Below, piece after piece: positions 1 to 8,227 of a stretch of DNA of 44,362 nucleotides. How positions within the stretch are numbered: the first letter of the stretch is position 1; the number at the start of each line of letters is the position of its first letter. The position numbers and the translations under genes were made by a program. The stretch is from assembly GCF_013116825.1 (NCBI RefSeq), contig NZ_JABFNS010000075.1, forward strand, positions 1-44,362. The letters are read 5' to 3'. Below the pieces are notes generated by a model. The model worked only from the letters and a program-made list of their open reading frames with translations, had not been told where the DNA came from and did no database searches. The stretch comes from Myxococcus xanthus (GTDB lineage: Bacteria; Myxococcota; Myxococcia; Myxococcales; Myxococcaceae).

Positions 1-38
1 CCGTTGCCCCCCCCGCCGGTGTCCCCGATGCCTCGGCC

Positions 39-596
39 ATGGCGCGTGCCGTGGCGGACTTCCTGCGCGCCGCCGGCCTGAACCTCCAGGATGTCCACCT
101 GGCGGACACCCCCACGCGCGTGGCCGAGGCCTGGACGGCCGAGTTCCTCGACGGCTACAGCCGCACCCCGGAGCAGGCGCTGGGGGAGACGTTCCCCGCG
201 CCGCCGGGCTCCTCCGGCGAGCTGGTGGTGGTGACGGACCTGCGCTTCCACTCCATGTGCCCGCACCACCTGCTGCCGCTCACCGGGCGGGCCCACGTGG
301 CCTACGTGCCGGGCAAGCGGGTGGTGGGCTTTGGCCGGCTGTCATCGCTGGTGGACTGCTTCGCGCACCGGCTCATCCTCCAGGAGGACATGGCGCGGGA
401 AGTGGCGCGCTCCCTGGCGCAGGTGCTGGGCAGCCCCGCCACCGCATGCATCATCGAAGCGGAGCAGGCGTGCCTGCGCCTGCGCGGAGACAAGCAGCGC
501 GACGCCGTCACCCACGCGGAGGCCTATGAAGGCACCCTGCGGCGCGACGGTCCCCTGCGCCGTGAGCTGTGGGCCCGGTTGGGGGCCCGGCGATGA
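39..596 (+). CDS. folE: GTP cyclohydrolase I
   Basis: Converts GTP to 7,8-dihydroneopterin triphosphate, the first step of tetrahydrofolate (and other pterin) synthesis in the cytoplasm. From the ATG at 39 the protein has 185 residues. The family's zinc site is visible: Cys74 and His77 in FHSMCPHHLLP and Cys145 in QACLRLRG. His76 and the loop after it also match. The reading frame stays open to the first base of the window, and FolE proteins are often 190-220 residues, so the true start may lie upstream of the window. The stop overlaps the start of the next gene as ATGA, which suggests translational coupling. Family call is firm; the 5' end is uncertain. Confidence 0.93.
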   Translation: MARAVADFLRAAGLNLQDVHLADTPTRVAEAWTAEFLDGYSRTPEQALGETFPAPPGSSGELVVVTDLRFHSMCPHHLLPLTGRAHVAYVPGKRVVGFGRLSSLVDCFAHRLILQEDMAREVARSLAQVLGSPATACIIEAEQACLRLRGDKQRDAVTHAEAYEGTLRRDGPLRRELWARLGARR

Positions 597-2011
597 GCGC
601 GCCCCCGCCGCGCGTGGAGCCCGGCCGCGTGGCCCGCGTGCGCGAGGCGTTGGCCACCGTCCTGGCTCCGGAGCAGCTGCGCGTGGATGACGCCGCGCTG
701 GCCGCCTACGCCCGTGACGAGTCCGACAGTGGCGTCCATGCGCCGGACCTCGTCGTCTTCCCCGCGGACACGCGGCAGGTGTCGCAGGTCTTCAAGGCGT
801 GCGCGGTGCACGGCGTGCCCTTCACCCCCTGTGGCGCGCGCAGCGGCAAGAGCGGCGGCTCGCTGCCCTTGCATGGTGGCGTGGCGGTGAGCCTGGAGCG
901 GATGAACCGCATCCTCTCCATCTCCCCCGAGGACCTCACCGCGGTGGTGCAGCCCGGCGTCATCACCGGCGACCTGATGAAGTCCGTGGAGGCGGTAGGG
1001 CTCTTCTATCCACCGGACCCGAACTCCTGGGAGGTGTGCACGCTGGGCGGCAACGTGGCGGAGAACGCCGGCGGGCCTCGGGCGCTCAAATACGGTGTCA
1101 CGCGCGACTACGTCATCGGACTGGAGTGGGTGCTCCCGGACGGCGAGGTGGTACGGGTGGGCCGGCGCACCATCAAGGGCGTGGCGGGTTATGACCTGGT
1201 GGGCCTCTTCGTCGGCTCGGAGGGCACGCTGGGCGTCGCCACCGAAATCACCGTCCAGCTCATCCCGCTGCCGCGCGAGGTGCTGACGGCCCTGGTGGTG
1301 TTCCCGTCCGTGTTGCACGCCGCGCGCGCGGTGTCCGCCGTGCTGGCCGCGGGCATCCTCCCGCGTTGCCTGGAACTCATCGATGACGTGGCCCTGCAGG
1401 CGGTGAACGGCCGCGGCTTCCAGTTCCCTCCGGGCGCGGGCTCCGCTGTCATCGTGGAGGTGGACGGCAACGGCCGCGAGGGCTTGCTCGCCGAGCTGTC
1501 GCAGTTGGGTGACATCTGTGCCAGCCACGGCGCCACGGAGACGCTGGTGGCCCAGGATGCTTCCCAGCGTGAGAAGCTCTGGGCCGCGCGCAGGGTGATT
1601 TCCCCGGCCCTCCGGGCCCTCAAGCCTCACAAGATTTCCGAGGACATCGTCGTGCCCCGCTCGAAGATTCCAGAAGTCATCGAGCGCTTGAAGGCCATGG
1701 GCGCGGAGCTGGGGCTCACCGTGGCCACGTATGGCCATGCGGGCGACGGGAACCTGCACGCCAACATCCTCTACGAGGGCGCCCACCAACGGCCGCTGGT
1801 GGATGAGGCCCTGCGGCGCATGTTGGTGATGACCGTGGAACTGGGCGGAACCATCACAGGCGAGCACGGTGTGGGGCACGCGAAGCGGGAATATCTTTCG
1901 CTGGAGCAGTCCCCCGCGCTCATCGACCTGCAGCGCAGGCTCAAGGCCTTCTTCGATCCATCAGGGCTGCTCAACCCGTCGAAAATCTTCCCCGCGCTCA
2001 TGCGTTCTTGA
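593..2011 (+). CDS. FAD-linked oxidase, GlcD type (glycolate/D-lactate dehydrogenase family)
   Basis: Flavoprotein of 472 residues in the GlcD/D-lactate dehydrogenase family, which oxidises 2-hydroxy acids such as glycolate or D-lactate. The PCMH-type FAD-binding domain covers roughly residues 38-215, with a glycine-rich stretch near residue 80 (CGARSGKSGG) and GGNVAENAGG further on. The C-terminal FAD-oxidase domain carries GHAGDGNLH near 382 and GEHGVGHAK near 423, the usual metal and substrate site motifs. I start it at ATG 593, which overlaps the folE stop by four bases; an in-frame start at 569 would extend into folE. No GlcE or GlcF subunit gene is adjacent, so it may act alone. The substrate cannot be read from the sequence. 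Confidence 0.9.
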   Translation: MSAPPPRVEPGRVARVREALATVLAPEQLRVDDAALAAYARDESDSGVHAPDLVVFPADTRQVSQVFKACAVHGVPFTPCGARSGKSGGSLPLHGGVAVSLERMNRILSISPEDLTAVVQPGVITGDLMKSVEAVGLFYPPDPNSWEVCTLGGNVAENAGGPRALKYGVTRDYVIGLEWVLPDGEVVRVGRRTIKGVAGYDLVGLFVGSEGTLGVATEITVQLIPLPREVLTALVVFPSVLHAARAVSAVLAAGILPRCLELIDDVALQAVNGRGFQFPPGAGSAVIVEVDGNGREGLLAELSQLGDICASHGATETLVAQDASQREKLWAARRVISPALRALKPHKISEDIVVPRSKIPEVIERLKAMGAELGLTVATYGHAGDGNLHANILYEGAHQRPLVDEALRRMLVMTVELGGTITGEHGVGHAKREYLSLEQSPALIDLQRRLKAFFDPSGLLNPSKIFPALMRS

Positions 2012-2212
2012 TTCGTGGCCGACGCGGCTCGTTTTTGTCCCGGCGTCGAGCGGCTTACCGTCCAAAGCGTGGGAAGGGCTGGGAATGTCGCGCGAAATGC
2101 CTAATCGGACCTGGAATGAGAAACCCTTTCGCTCGTTGCGCGTCTTAGTTCCAGGTGGACGCGAGGCGGCGGGGGGAGAGCGCGTCCGGCATCGAACGGA
2201 GGACGGGAAATC

Positions 2213-2959
2213 ATGGCCAATTCGACGAAGTACGCAGCCGAAGGCCTGTCGCACTACCTTCGGAACCTGGGCGGGCACCAGCAGCTGACGCGTGAGCAGG
2301 AGTACGAGCTTGCGCGCCGCGCCCGCAAGGGTGACGAGTCCGCGCGGCAGACGCTTGCCAGCTCCAATCTGGCCTTCGTGGTCGCCGTGGCGAAGAAGTT
2401 CGCCAATCGCGGCGCGCGACTGGATGACCTCATCCAGGAGGGCAACGTCGGTCTCATGAAGGCGATCGAGCACTTCGATCCGAAGAAGAACGTGCGCTTC
2501 GCCACCTATGCGGTGTGGTGGATTCGCGCCTACATCACCCGGTACCTGAAGGACAACCGCAGCCAGGTGCGTGGTGGTGAGGCCGAGCGCGGCAGCATGG
2601 TGGACTTCTCGCTGGACGCCACCATCGACGAGGACGGCGAGACGACCTTCCTCGACCGGCTGGAGGACAACAGCCCTTCGCCTCAGCAGGTGTTCCTGGC
2701 GCACGAGCAGGACACGGAGATTCAGGAGGCGCTCGCCAAGGTGCGCAAGCGCATTGGTGACCTGGGCTGGGACATCCTCACGGAGCGGCTGACGCAGGAC
2801 AAGCCGCTGACGCTGGAGGAGCTGGGCCAGCGGTGGGGCGTGTCGCGCGAGCGCGTGCGTCAGGTGGAGCTGAAGACGAAGAACTTCCTGGAGCGCTACC
2901 TGCAGGCGTTCAACGAGAACGAGGAGCACCTGGGCGAGCGGGCCGCCGACGCGGCGTGA
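2213..2959 (+). CDS. RNA polymerase sigma factor, RpoH-like sigma-70 family, shortened region 3
   Basis: Sigma factor of 248 residues that directs RNA polymerase to a promoter class. Region 1.2 (SHYLRNLGGHQQLT) and region 2 are clear, including DDLIQEGNVGLMKAIEHFD and FATYAVWWIRAYITRYL. Region 4 ends the protein, with a helix-turn-helix in LTLEELGQRWGVSRERVRQVE. Between regions 2.4 and 3.2 the chain is short: the RpoH box (QRKLFFNLR in Escherichia coli) and the helices of region 3.0-3.1 are not found, and the sequence moves directly to an acidic linker. The start at 2213 is supported by GGACGGGAAATC just upstream. Myxococcus has several RpoH-like factors (SigB, SigC, SigE); I cannot tell which this is. 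A hairpin follows the gene. Confidence 0.9.
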   Translation: MANSTKYAAEGLSHYLRNLGGHQQLTREQEYELARRARKGDESARQTLASSNLAFVVAVAKKFANRGARLDDLIQEGNVGLMKAIEHFDPKKNVRFATYAVWWIRAYITRYLKDNRSQVRGGEAERGSMVDFSLDATIDEDGETTFLDRLEDNSPSPQQVFLAHEQDTEIQEALAKVRKRIGDLGWDILTERLTQDKPLTLEELGQRWGVSRERVRQVELKTKNFLERYLQAFNENEEHLGERAADAA

Positions 2960-2974
2960 GCGGCCATCCAGGGC

Positions 2975-2992
2975 CCTTCCCACCTGGGAAGG
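2975..2992 (+). terminator. Hairpin downstream of the sigma factor gene
   Basis: CCTTCCC, four-base loop ACCT, GGGAAGG: a perfect 7-bp stem starting 15 bases after the stop codon. There is no T-run, so it is a candidate terminator only. Confidence 0.45.
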
Positions 2993-3113
2993 CGCGTCAT
3001 CGGGGCGGGACGGACCGGGTCATTCCGGGCCGCTCCCGCCTCTTGTCGTTTGGCGGATGTTTGGCCGCCGATGGTTTGCTACCGGGCAAAAGTGCGTGCT
3101 AAGCCCGGCGCTT

Positions 3114-3854
3114 ATGCGCCTGATTTCATTTGCTTTGAGCCTCCTCCTGAGCCTGCCTGCCTGGGGGGCTGAGGCCTCTCTGTTGTCCGAGCTTGACGCG
3201 CTGTACGCGAAGCGCGGCGAGTCCGGTGGGGAGAAGGCCTACGAGGGCGCCTTGAAGACGGCGCTGGACGCCGCGCCGGAGGACTACGAGCTGGTCTGGC
3301 GCAAGGCGCGCATCCTCCAGTGGCAGGCGGACGGGGCGGCCAACGAGAAGCTCAAGAAGGTGCTGGGCCGCCAGACGTGGGACTGGGGGGAGAAGGCGGT
3401 GAAGCTCAACCCCGCCCGGGTGGAGGGCCACTACTACGCGGCCACCGGCATTGGCGCCTACTCGCAGGCCGTGGGCATCATGAAGGCGTTGGGCGAGGGG
3501 CTCGAGGGCAAGTTCAACGAGCGGCTCGACAAGGCCATCCAGATTGACCCGGGCTACGACCGGGGCGCGCCGCTGCTGGCCAAGGGCCGCTACTACTACG
3601 AGCTGCCCTGGCCCAAGCGCGACCTGGCGAAGTCCGCCAGCCTCTACGAAAAGTCCATCGCGAAGCACCCGCAGATGCTGCGCGCCTACTACTTCCTGGC
3701 GGAGACGCTCCTCAAGGACGGCAAGGCCGCGAAGGCGCGCGAGGCCATTCAAAAGGTGAAGCAAGGCAGCATCGCGTACGACCCCGCGGAGGGGCGGCGC
3801 GTGCAGGAGTGGTCCAAGAAAGTCGAAGCCGATATCGAGAAGGAGCTCAGATGA
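3114..3854 (+). CDS. Exported TPR-repeat protein, TatT-like
   Basis: Protein of 246 residues. I choose ATG 3114 because it starts a clean signal peptide (MRLISFALSLLLSLPAWGA); an in-frame start at 3057 would put 19 unrelated residues before it. The mature part is helical, with tetratricopeptide-like repeats such as DYELVWRKARILQWQADG and LRAYYFLAETLLKDGKAAKAR. The region GAYSQAVGIMKALGEGLEGKFN and the following DPGYDRGAPLLAKGRYYYELPW resemble TatT (TRAP-T associated) periplasmic proteins, a partial family match from memory. No TRAP transporter gene is nearby. Its stop overlaps the acyl-CoA synthetase start as ATGA, so the two are probably co-translated; a role linked to fatty-acid handling is inference. 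Confidence 0.75.
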   Translation: MRLISFALSLLLSLPAWGAEASLLSELDALYAKRGESGGEKAYEGALKTALDAAPEDYELVWRKARILQWQADGAANEKLKKVLGRQTWDWGEKAVKLNPARVEGHYYAATGIGAYSQAVGIMKALGEGLEGKFNERLDKAIQIDPGYDRGAPLLAKGRYYYELPWPKRDLAKSASLYEKSIAKHPQMLRAYYFLAETLLKDGKAAKAREAIQKVKQGSIAYDPAEGRRVQEWSKKVEADIEKELR

Positions 3855-5713
3855 GGGCAGAGAATCAGGTAGCGGCTTCCGCTACCGCGGGGGGTGATGC
3901 GACGCTGGTCCAACTGCTCATTCAGCGCGCGAAGAACGCGTCGACGGTGGGCGCAAGCCACAAGAAGGACGGCCGCTGGCAGGACGTCACCTTCGCCCAG
4001 TTCTTGGACGAGGTGAAAGCGCTCTCCGCGGGCCTGGTTGCCCAGGGGGTGAAGCCCGGGGACCGGGTGGCGATTTTCGCGAACACCAGTCTGCAGTGGC
4101 TCATCTGCGACGTGGCCATCAGCGCCGCGCAGGCCATCACCGTCCCCATCTATGCGTCCAACACGCCGGAGGAGTGCCGGTACATCCTCAACCACTCCGA
4201 GACGACGCTCGTCTTCGTGGACAACGACGAGAAGGACGCCCGGCAGGCGGGCCGGCTCACGCGCCTGCGTCAGACGCTGGCGGAGTGTCCGGCGCTCCGC
4301 CGCATCATCGCCTTCGAGGGCCCCGTCGCCGGTGGCACCGAGCTGTCAATCGCCGACGTCGTCGCCCAGGGCCGCACCGAGCACGCCGCCCGTCCGGACG
4401 ACTTCGACGCGCGGGTGGCGGGCGTGTCCATGGAGGACACCGCCTCCATCATCTACACGTCCGGTACGACGGGCGACCCCAAGGGCGTCATCCTCACGCA
4501 CCGCAACTGGGCCTTCGAGGCGAAGGCCGCCCAGTCGGTGGGGATGATGGTGCCCTCTGACTCGGTGATGCTGTTCCTGCCGCTGGCGCACGTCTTCGCG
4601 CAGGTGGTGAAGGCCGCCTGGCTGAGCATGGGTTACCGGCTCGTCGTCGCGGAGTCGGTGGACAAGCTGCTGGCCAACCTGGTGGAGACGCGTCCCTCGG
4701 TGCTGCCGTCGGTGCCGCGCGTCTTCGAGAAGGTCTACAACAACGTGGTGGCCAACGGCTCGGCGGCCCCGGGGCTCAAGGGCCGGCTCTTCCGCTGGGC
4801 CTTCCAGCTGTTCGACGAGTACGTCGAGGCCCGCAGCCAGGGGCGCGAGTACGCCACCCTGGGCTTCGCGTTGGCGAAGAGGCTGGTGTTCTCCAAGGTG
4901 CACGCGGCCATCAGCGAGAAGCTGGGCGGCAACATGCGCGTGTTCATCTCCGGCGGCGCGCCCCTGTCTCCGAAGATTGGCTACTTCTTCGACCTGCTGG
5001 GCCTCAAGGTGCTGGAGGGCTACGGCCTGACGGAGACGTGCGCCGGCACCACCGTCAATCGCGAGCACAAGATCAAGATTGGCAGCGTGGGCGCGCCCGT
5101 GCCGGGCATGGAGGTGATGATTGCCTCCGACGGCGAAATCCTCATCCGCGGCCCGGCCGTCATGAAGGGGTACTACAAGAACCCCGAGGCCACGGCGGAG
5201 GCCATCGACGCGGAGAACTGGTTCCACACCGGTGACATCGGCGAGCTGGACGCGGACAACTACCTGCGCATCACCGACCGCAAGAAGGACCTCATCGTCA
5301 CCGCGGGCGGGAAGAACGTGGCGCCGCAGAACCTCGAGAACGCCCTCAAGACGCACGCCATCATCAGTCAGGCCATGGTGTACGGCGACAAGCGGCCGTA
5401 CCTGGTGGTGCTCATCACCGTGTCGGAGGAGGGCGCGCGCAAGCTCCTCCAGGACCAGGGCGCCCCCGTGGGCAGCTACGCGGACAATGCCCGGCGTCCG
5501 GAGGTCCAGGCGGCGGTGAAGGCCGCGGTGGATCAGGTCAACACGCAGCAGCCGCCCTACGCCACGCTCAAGCGCTTCACCGTGCTGGAGAACGACTTCA
5601 GCCAGGAGACGGAGGAGCTGACGCCCAAGCTCAGCGTGAAGCGGAAGGTCTGCACCCAGAAGTACAAGGCGCAGCTCGACCGGATGTACGAAGGCACGAC
5701 CGTGGTCGACTGA
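3851..5713 (+). CDS. Long-chain fatty-acid--CoA ligase (AMP-binding)
   Basis: Activates long-chain fatty acids to acyl-CoA through an acyl-adenylate, feeding beta-oxidation or lipid synthesis. The protein has 620 residues from ATG 3851, preceded by AGGAGCTCAG. ANL-superfamily motifs appear in order: the phosphate-binding loop YTSGTTGDPKG near residue 200, GYGLTET near 390, the hinge motif TGDIGELDADNYLRITDRKKD near 460, and the C-terminal GGKNVAPQNLE. It matches the bacterial FACL family related to eukaryotic ACSL. The gene overlaps the TPR gene by four bases and is followed by a strong hairpin. Chain-length preference cannot be read. Acyl-CoA racemase, SCP-2 and acyl-CoA dehydrogenase genes lie within 13 kb. 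Confidence 0.93.
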   Translation: MRAENQVAASATAGGDATLVQLLIQRAKNASTVGASHKKDGRWQDVTFAQFLDEVKALSAGLVAQGVKPGDRVAIFANTSLQWLICDVAISAAQAITVPIYASNTPEECRYILNHSETTLVFVDNDEKDARQAGRLTRLRQTLAECPALRRIIAFEGPVAGGTELSIADVVAQGRTEHAARPDDFDARVAGVSMEDTASIIYTSGTTGDPKGVILTHRNWAFEAKAAQSVGMMVPSDSVMLFLPLAHVFAQVVKAAWLSMGYRLVVAESVDKLLANLVETRPSVLPSVPRVFEKVYNNVVANGSAAPGLKGRLFRWAFQLFDEYVEARSQGREYATLGFALAKRLVFSKVHAAISEKLGGNMRVFISGGAPLSPKIGYFFDLLGLKVLEGYGLTETCAGTTVNREHKIKIGSVGAPVPGMEVMIASDGEILIRGPAVMKGYYKNPEATAEAIDAENWFHTGDIGELDADNYLRITDRKKDLIVTAGGKNVAPQNLENALKTHAIISQAMVYGDKRPYLVVLITVSEEGARKLLQDQGAPVGSYADNARRPEVQAAVKAAVDQVNTQQPPYATLKRFTVLENDFSQETEELTPKLSVKRKVCTQKYKAQLDRMYEGTTVVD

Positions 5714-5740
5714 GCCCACGCCACGCGCAGGGCAAAAGCG

Positions 5741-5783
5741 AACGCCCGGCCCACCCCTCGTTCTAGGGGGTGGCTCGGGCGTT
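5741..5783. terminator. Bidirectional terminator hairpin between convergent genes
   Basis: AACGCCCG plus CCACCCC pairs with GGGGTGG plus CGGGCGTT around an 8-9 base loop, with a GC/CT mismatch in the stem. It sits between the acyl-CoA ligase gene (plus) and tatA (minus) and could serve both. Confidence 0.8.
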
Positions 5784-5842
5784 GCGCGTTTCAGGGCACT
5801 GCTCACGTCCTGCCGGGGGGGGCATGGCCACCCGGCGGCGGA

Positions 5843-6088
5843 TCAGACGTGGCCGCTGGGCGTCTGGCTCTTGGTGACGTCGTTCTGCACGCCGGTGCTG
5901 CTGGAGAGCGTCCCGGAGCCCTTCTTGTCCCCAGGGGCCGCCGCGTCCTCGCCCTCACCGCCAAAACCGCGCTTGAAGTTGCGGATCGCGCTCCCCAGCG
6001 AAGAGCCCAGCTGTGGCAGGCGCGACGCTCCGAACAGGAGCAGCAGCACCCCCATGATCAGCAGGATTTCCATTCCCTTCAAACCCAT
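5843..6088 (-). CDS. tatA: Twin-arginine translocase subunit TatA/TatE
   Basis: Pore-forming subunit of the Tat system, which moves folded proteins across the inner membrane. The protein has 81 residues: one N-terminal membrane helix (MEILLIMGVLLLLFGASRLP), the short hinge FGASRLP, the amphipathic helix LGSSLGSAIRNFKRGFGGE, and a polar tail rich in Gly, Ser and Asp. I start at ATG 6088, preceded by GAAGGAGCCGAGTG; the longer open frame to 6274 would add 62 arginine- and serine-rich residues unlike any TatA. tatB and tatC are not adjacent, which is common where tatA stands alone. TatA and TatE cannot be separated from sequence alone. Confidence 0.93.
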   Translation of the reverse strand: MGLKGMEILLIMGVLLLLFGASRLPQLGSSLGSAIRNFKRGFGGEGEDAAAPGDKKGSGTLSSSTGVQNDVTKSQTPSGHV

Positions 6089-6164
6089 CACTCGGCTCCT
6101 TCGCGAAGACGCCAAGGAGCATACCGACGGGCGCCGCCGACCGCCAGCAAGACCAGCGGGCGAT

Positions 6165-7190
6165 TCAAGCCTGCATGGTTGCTGGAGAACCGAGCGCCGC
6201 GACGGGGGCCTGGGGCAGGGTGAGGAAGAGGGTGCTGCCACCTCGGTCCGACTCGACGCCCACGCTACCCCCATGGGCCTCCACCTCCTGCCGGGCCAGG
6301 TAGACGCGCAAGGGGTCCTCCAGCCGCTTCTCCCGGAAGGCGCGCTCCTCGCGCTGGAAGACGGCGGCGACGTCCTCGTCCGTCAGGGGCGCCCCGTCCC
6401 GGCGGACCTCCACGCGCACCCGGGGCGCGAAGTCTTGGAGGCCCAATCGGATGACCTCACCCGGTTGGGCGCGGGCCAACTGGTACTGGATGAATGACTC
6501 CACGGCGTGTTGGATGCGGGCCCCGTCCACGACGACCACGGGCACCGCCTGCGCCGGATTCAGGCCCAACACGAGCGCCACCTGGGCCGCGGAGGCCGCG
6601 GCGCGCTGCCGCTCCACCGCCGCGTCCAGCAGGGGCAGCAGGGATTGGCGCTCCTGCTCGCAGGGCAGGGAGCCCAGGTCCGCCCGGCTGGCGTCGAAGA
6701 AGTCCTGGGCGAAGGCGAGCGAGCGGTCCGCGTTGCGGAGGATGGTCTCCAGGCCGCGCTGCACCTTGGCCTCCAGGGGCACGCGGCCGTTGAGCAGCAG
6801 GGCCGCGTACGAGCGCACGTTGGCCAGTGAGCCCCGCAGGTCATGCGACGCCATGGACAGGTAGCGCACGCGCCGCCGCACCCCGGCCTCGTCCCACGCC
6901 AGGGGCGACGTCCACAGCAGCAGCGCGTGGTCCTCCAGCGTCTCCTCGCCCGCCATCAGCACCTGGCCGTCCCGCTCCCAGAGGCTGCCGCTCCCAGGGC
7001 GCCGCTGGAAGCCCGCCACCGCCATGAGCTCCGGCAGGGAGTCCACGCGGCTGGGGAGCGCCTCCAAGCCGAGCTGCCCCAGCAGCGAGCGCCCGAGCAG
7101 GCGCGGGCTGCCTCCGCGAGGCAGGAGCAGGAGCCCGGGTGCCGCCATGTCGCCTGCTTTCAGCTCCCCCTCGCTCGCCACGTTCCGCAC
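6165..7190 (-). CDS. Sensor histidine kinase with degenerate ATP-binding domain
   Basis: Protein of 341 residues. An N-terminal segment (about 1-100) looks like a small sensor domain without membrane helices. The dimerisation/phosphoacceptor domain carries the H box SMASHDLRGSLANVRSYAALL, with His116. The C-terminal half has the fold outline of a HATPase_c domain, but the N box asparagine is missing (HAVESFIQYQLARA) and the G1 box DxGxG is replaced by RRDGAPLTDED. Only the end, GGSVGVESDRGGSTLFLTLP, looks normal. Autophosphorylation is therefore doubtful. The start may be GTG 7190 or ATG 7148. A single-domain response regulator lies divergently upstream, a possible partner. Confidence 0.8.
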   Translation of the reverse strand: MRNVASEGELKAGDMAAPGLLLLPRGGSPRLLGRSLLGQLGLEALPSRVDSLPELMAVAGFQRRPGSGSLWERDGQVLMAGEETLEDHALLLWTSPLAWDEAGVRRRVRYLSMASHDLRGSLANVRSYAALLLNGRVPLEAKVQRGLETILRNADRSLAFAQDFFDASRADLGSLPCEQERQSLLPLLDAAVERQRAAASAAQVALVLGLNPAQAVPVVVVDGARIQHAVESFIQYQLARAQPGEVIRLGLQDFAPRVRVEVRRDGAPLTDEDVAAVFQREERAFREKRLEDPLRVYLARQEVEAHGGSVGVESDRGGSTLFLTLPQAPVAALGSPATMQA

Positions 7191-7343
7191 CCCCAGTCCA
7201 TCAGGTCACGGAAAGGGTGGGCAGTGACTGTCGGTTTTGCAACGTAGGCCCATGTCTGGCGGCGTGGGCGCATTTTCTTGCGCGGCCGTGTGGGAGGATG
7301 GTGGAAGAATCCCAGCGTCGCACCTCGGGAGACTGCTCTGACC

Positions 7344-7751
7344 TTGCACAATGCACAGCATGCGAGGGCCCCGGTGGTCCTGGTCGTCGATGACGACCCG
7401 GACATCCTGGAGGCCCTTTCAGAGATTCTGGAAGCCGAAGGCTTCGAAATCCGCCGGGCGCGGAACGGGAAGGAGGCGTTGGACCGGCTCGAGCCGGAAC
7501 CGCCCAACCTCATCCTGTTGGACTTGATGATGCCGGTGATGGACGGCTGGGAGTTCGCCCAGCGGATGCGGCAGAAGCCGCCCGAGGTGGCGCGCATCCC
7601 CCTCATCGTCCTGAGCGCGGACCGCAACGTGGGCAGCAAGGCCTCCGACATTGGCGCGGTGGGGCATCTGGCCAAGCCGTTCGAACTCAACGATTTGTTG
7701 GACATGGTTCGCCGCTCGCTGAACCCCGCCGCCGCGTCCACCATCGCGTGA
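7344..7751 (+). CDS. Single-domain response regulator (CheY-like)
   Basis: Receiver domain alone, about 135 residues, ending shortly after helix 5. Visible features: acidic cluster VVDDDPD near residues 16-18, phosphoacceptor Asp60 in LILLDLMMPVMDGW, a serine in the Thr/Ser position (VLSADRN), and the conserved lysine in HLAKPFEL. With no output domain it must act by protein contact or as a phosphate relay. The start is uncertain: TTG 7344 follows GGGAG, the frame stays open to TTG 7278, and a GTG at 7372 is also possible. It is transcribed away from the histidine kinase gene. Confidence 0.85.
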   Translation: MHNAQHARAPVVLVVDDDPDILEALSEILEAEGFEIRRARNGKEALDRLEPEPPNLILLDLMMPVMDGWEFAQRMRQKPPEVARIPLIVLSADRNVGSKASDIGAVGHLAKPFELNDLLDMVRRSLNPAAASTIA

Positions 7752-7770
7752 CAGATGCCGCATCCGTGTC

Positions 7771-7799
7771 TTGACCTGTCAGGGGGGCGCCATTACGGT
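7771..7799 (+). promoter_or_regulatory. Candidate sigma-70 promoter for the SCP-2 gene
   Basis: TTGACC at 7771-7776, a 17-base spacer, and TACGGT at 7794-7799. The expected start site lies just before the palindrome at 7811-7826. Pattern match only. Confidence 0.5.
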
Positions 7800-7810
7800 C
7801 CCCCCTGTCT

Positions 7811-7826
7811 TTGATTTTAAAATCAA
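7811..7826. promoter_or_regulatory. Perfect palindrome, candidate operator (SCP-2 gene)
   Basis: TTGATTTTAAAATCAA, a perfect 16-bp palindrome, AT-rich in a GC-rich background. It ends 22 bases before the GTG start at 7849. The acyl-CoA dehydrogenase gene has a matching site at 15919-15936 with the same distance to its start. The shape suits a dimeric repressor of TetR type; the protein is unknown. Confidence 0.7.
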
Positions 7827-7848
7827 CGATCAGGCCAAGGAGTGTGTC

Positions 7849-8172
7849 GTGAGCGCGAAGGACATCATCGAGAACCAGATTCCGGAGACCCTCAAGGCGA
7901 AGCCGGAGCTGGCGAAGGAAATCAACGCCGTCATCGTCTTCGACGTGTCGGGTGAGGGCGGCGGGAAGTGGACGCTGGACGCCACCAAGTCGGAGGGCTG
8001 GGTGACGGAAGGTGCGGTCGACAACGCGAAGATGACCATCTCCGTGAGCAACGACGACTTCGTGAAGATTCGCGAGAAGAAGCTCAACGCGCAGATGGCG
8101 GCCATGCAGGGCAAGCTGAAGTTCAAGCCCATGGACATGGGCCTCGCGATGAAGCTCGCGAAGCTGCTCTAA
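7849..8172 (+). CDS. SCP-2 sterol-transfer family protein
   Basis: Small lipid-carrier protein of 107 residues with a complete SCP-2 fold pattern: amphipathic start (DIIENQIPETLKAKPEL), the beta-strand region INAVIVFDVSG and GKWTLDATKSEGWVTEGAV, then MTISVSNDDFVKIREKKLNAQMAAMQGKLKFKPMDMGLAMKLAKLL. Family members bind fatty acyl-CoA or sterol-like lipids in the cytoplasm. I start at GTG 7849 because AAGGAG lies just before it; a start at 7771 would place the promoter and palindrome inside the gene. The operator candidate upstream, shared with the acyl-CoA dehydrogenase, suggests regulation by lipid supply. Confidence 0.88.
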   Translation: MSAKDIIENQIPETLKAKPELAKEINAVIVFDVSGEGGGKWTLDATKSEGWVTEGAVDNAKMTISVSNDDFVKIREKKLNAQMAAMQGKLKFKPMDMGLAMKLAKLL

Positions 8173-8227
8173 TTTCCGGCGGACCGGAGCGCTGCGGGTG
8201 GACTCCGCCCGCTGGCTTCTGCCGCAC

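Noticed and set aside
3060..3090. TGGCCG followed by TTTGC, seemingly a sigma-54 promoter before the TPR gene
   Set aside because: The GG to GC distance is too long by four bases for sigma-54.
6089..6274. N-terminal extension of TatA
   Set aside because: TatA begins with its membrane helix; the extension has no match and the ATG at 6088 has a good ribosome site.
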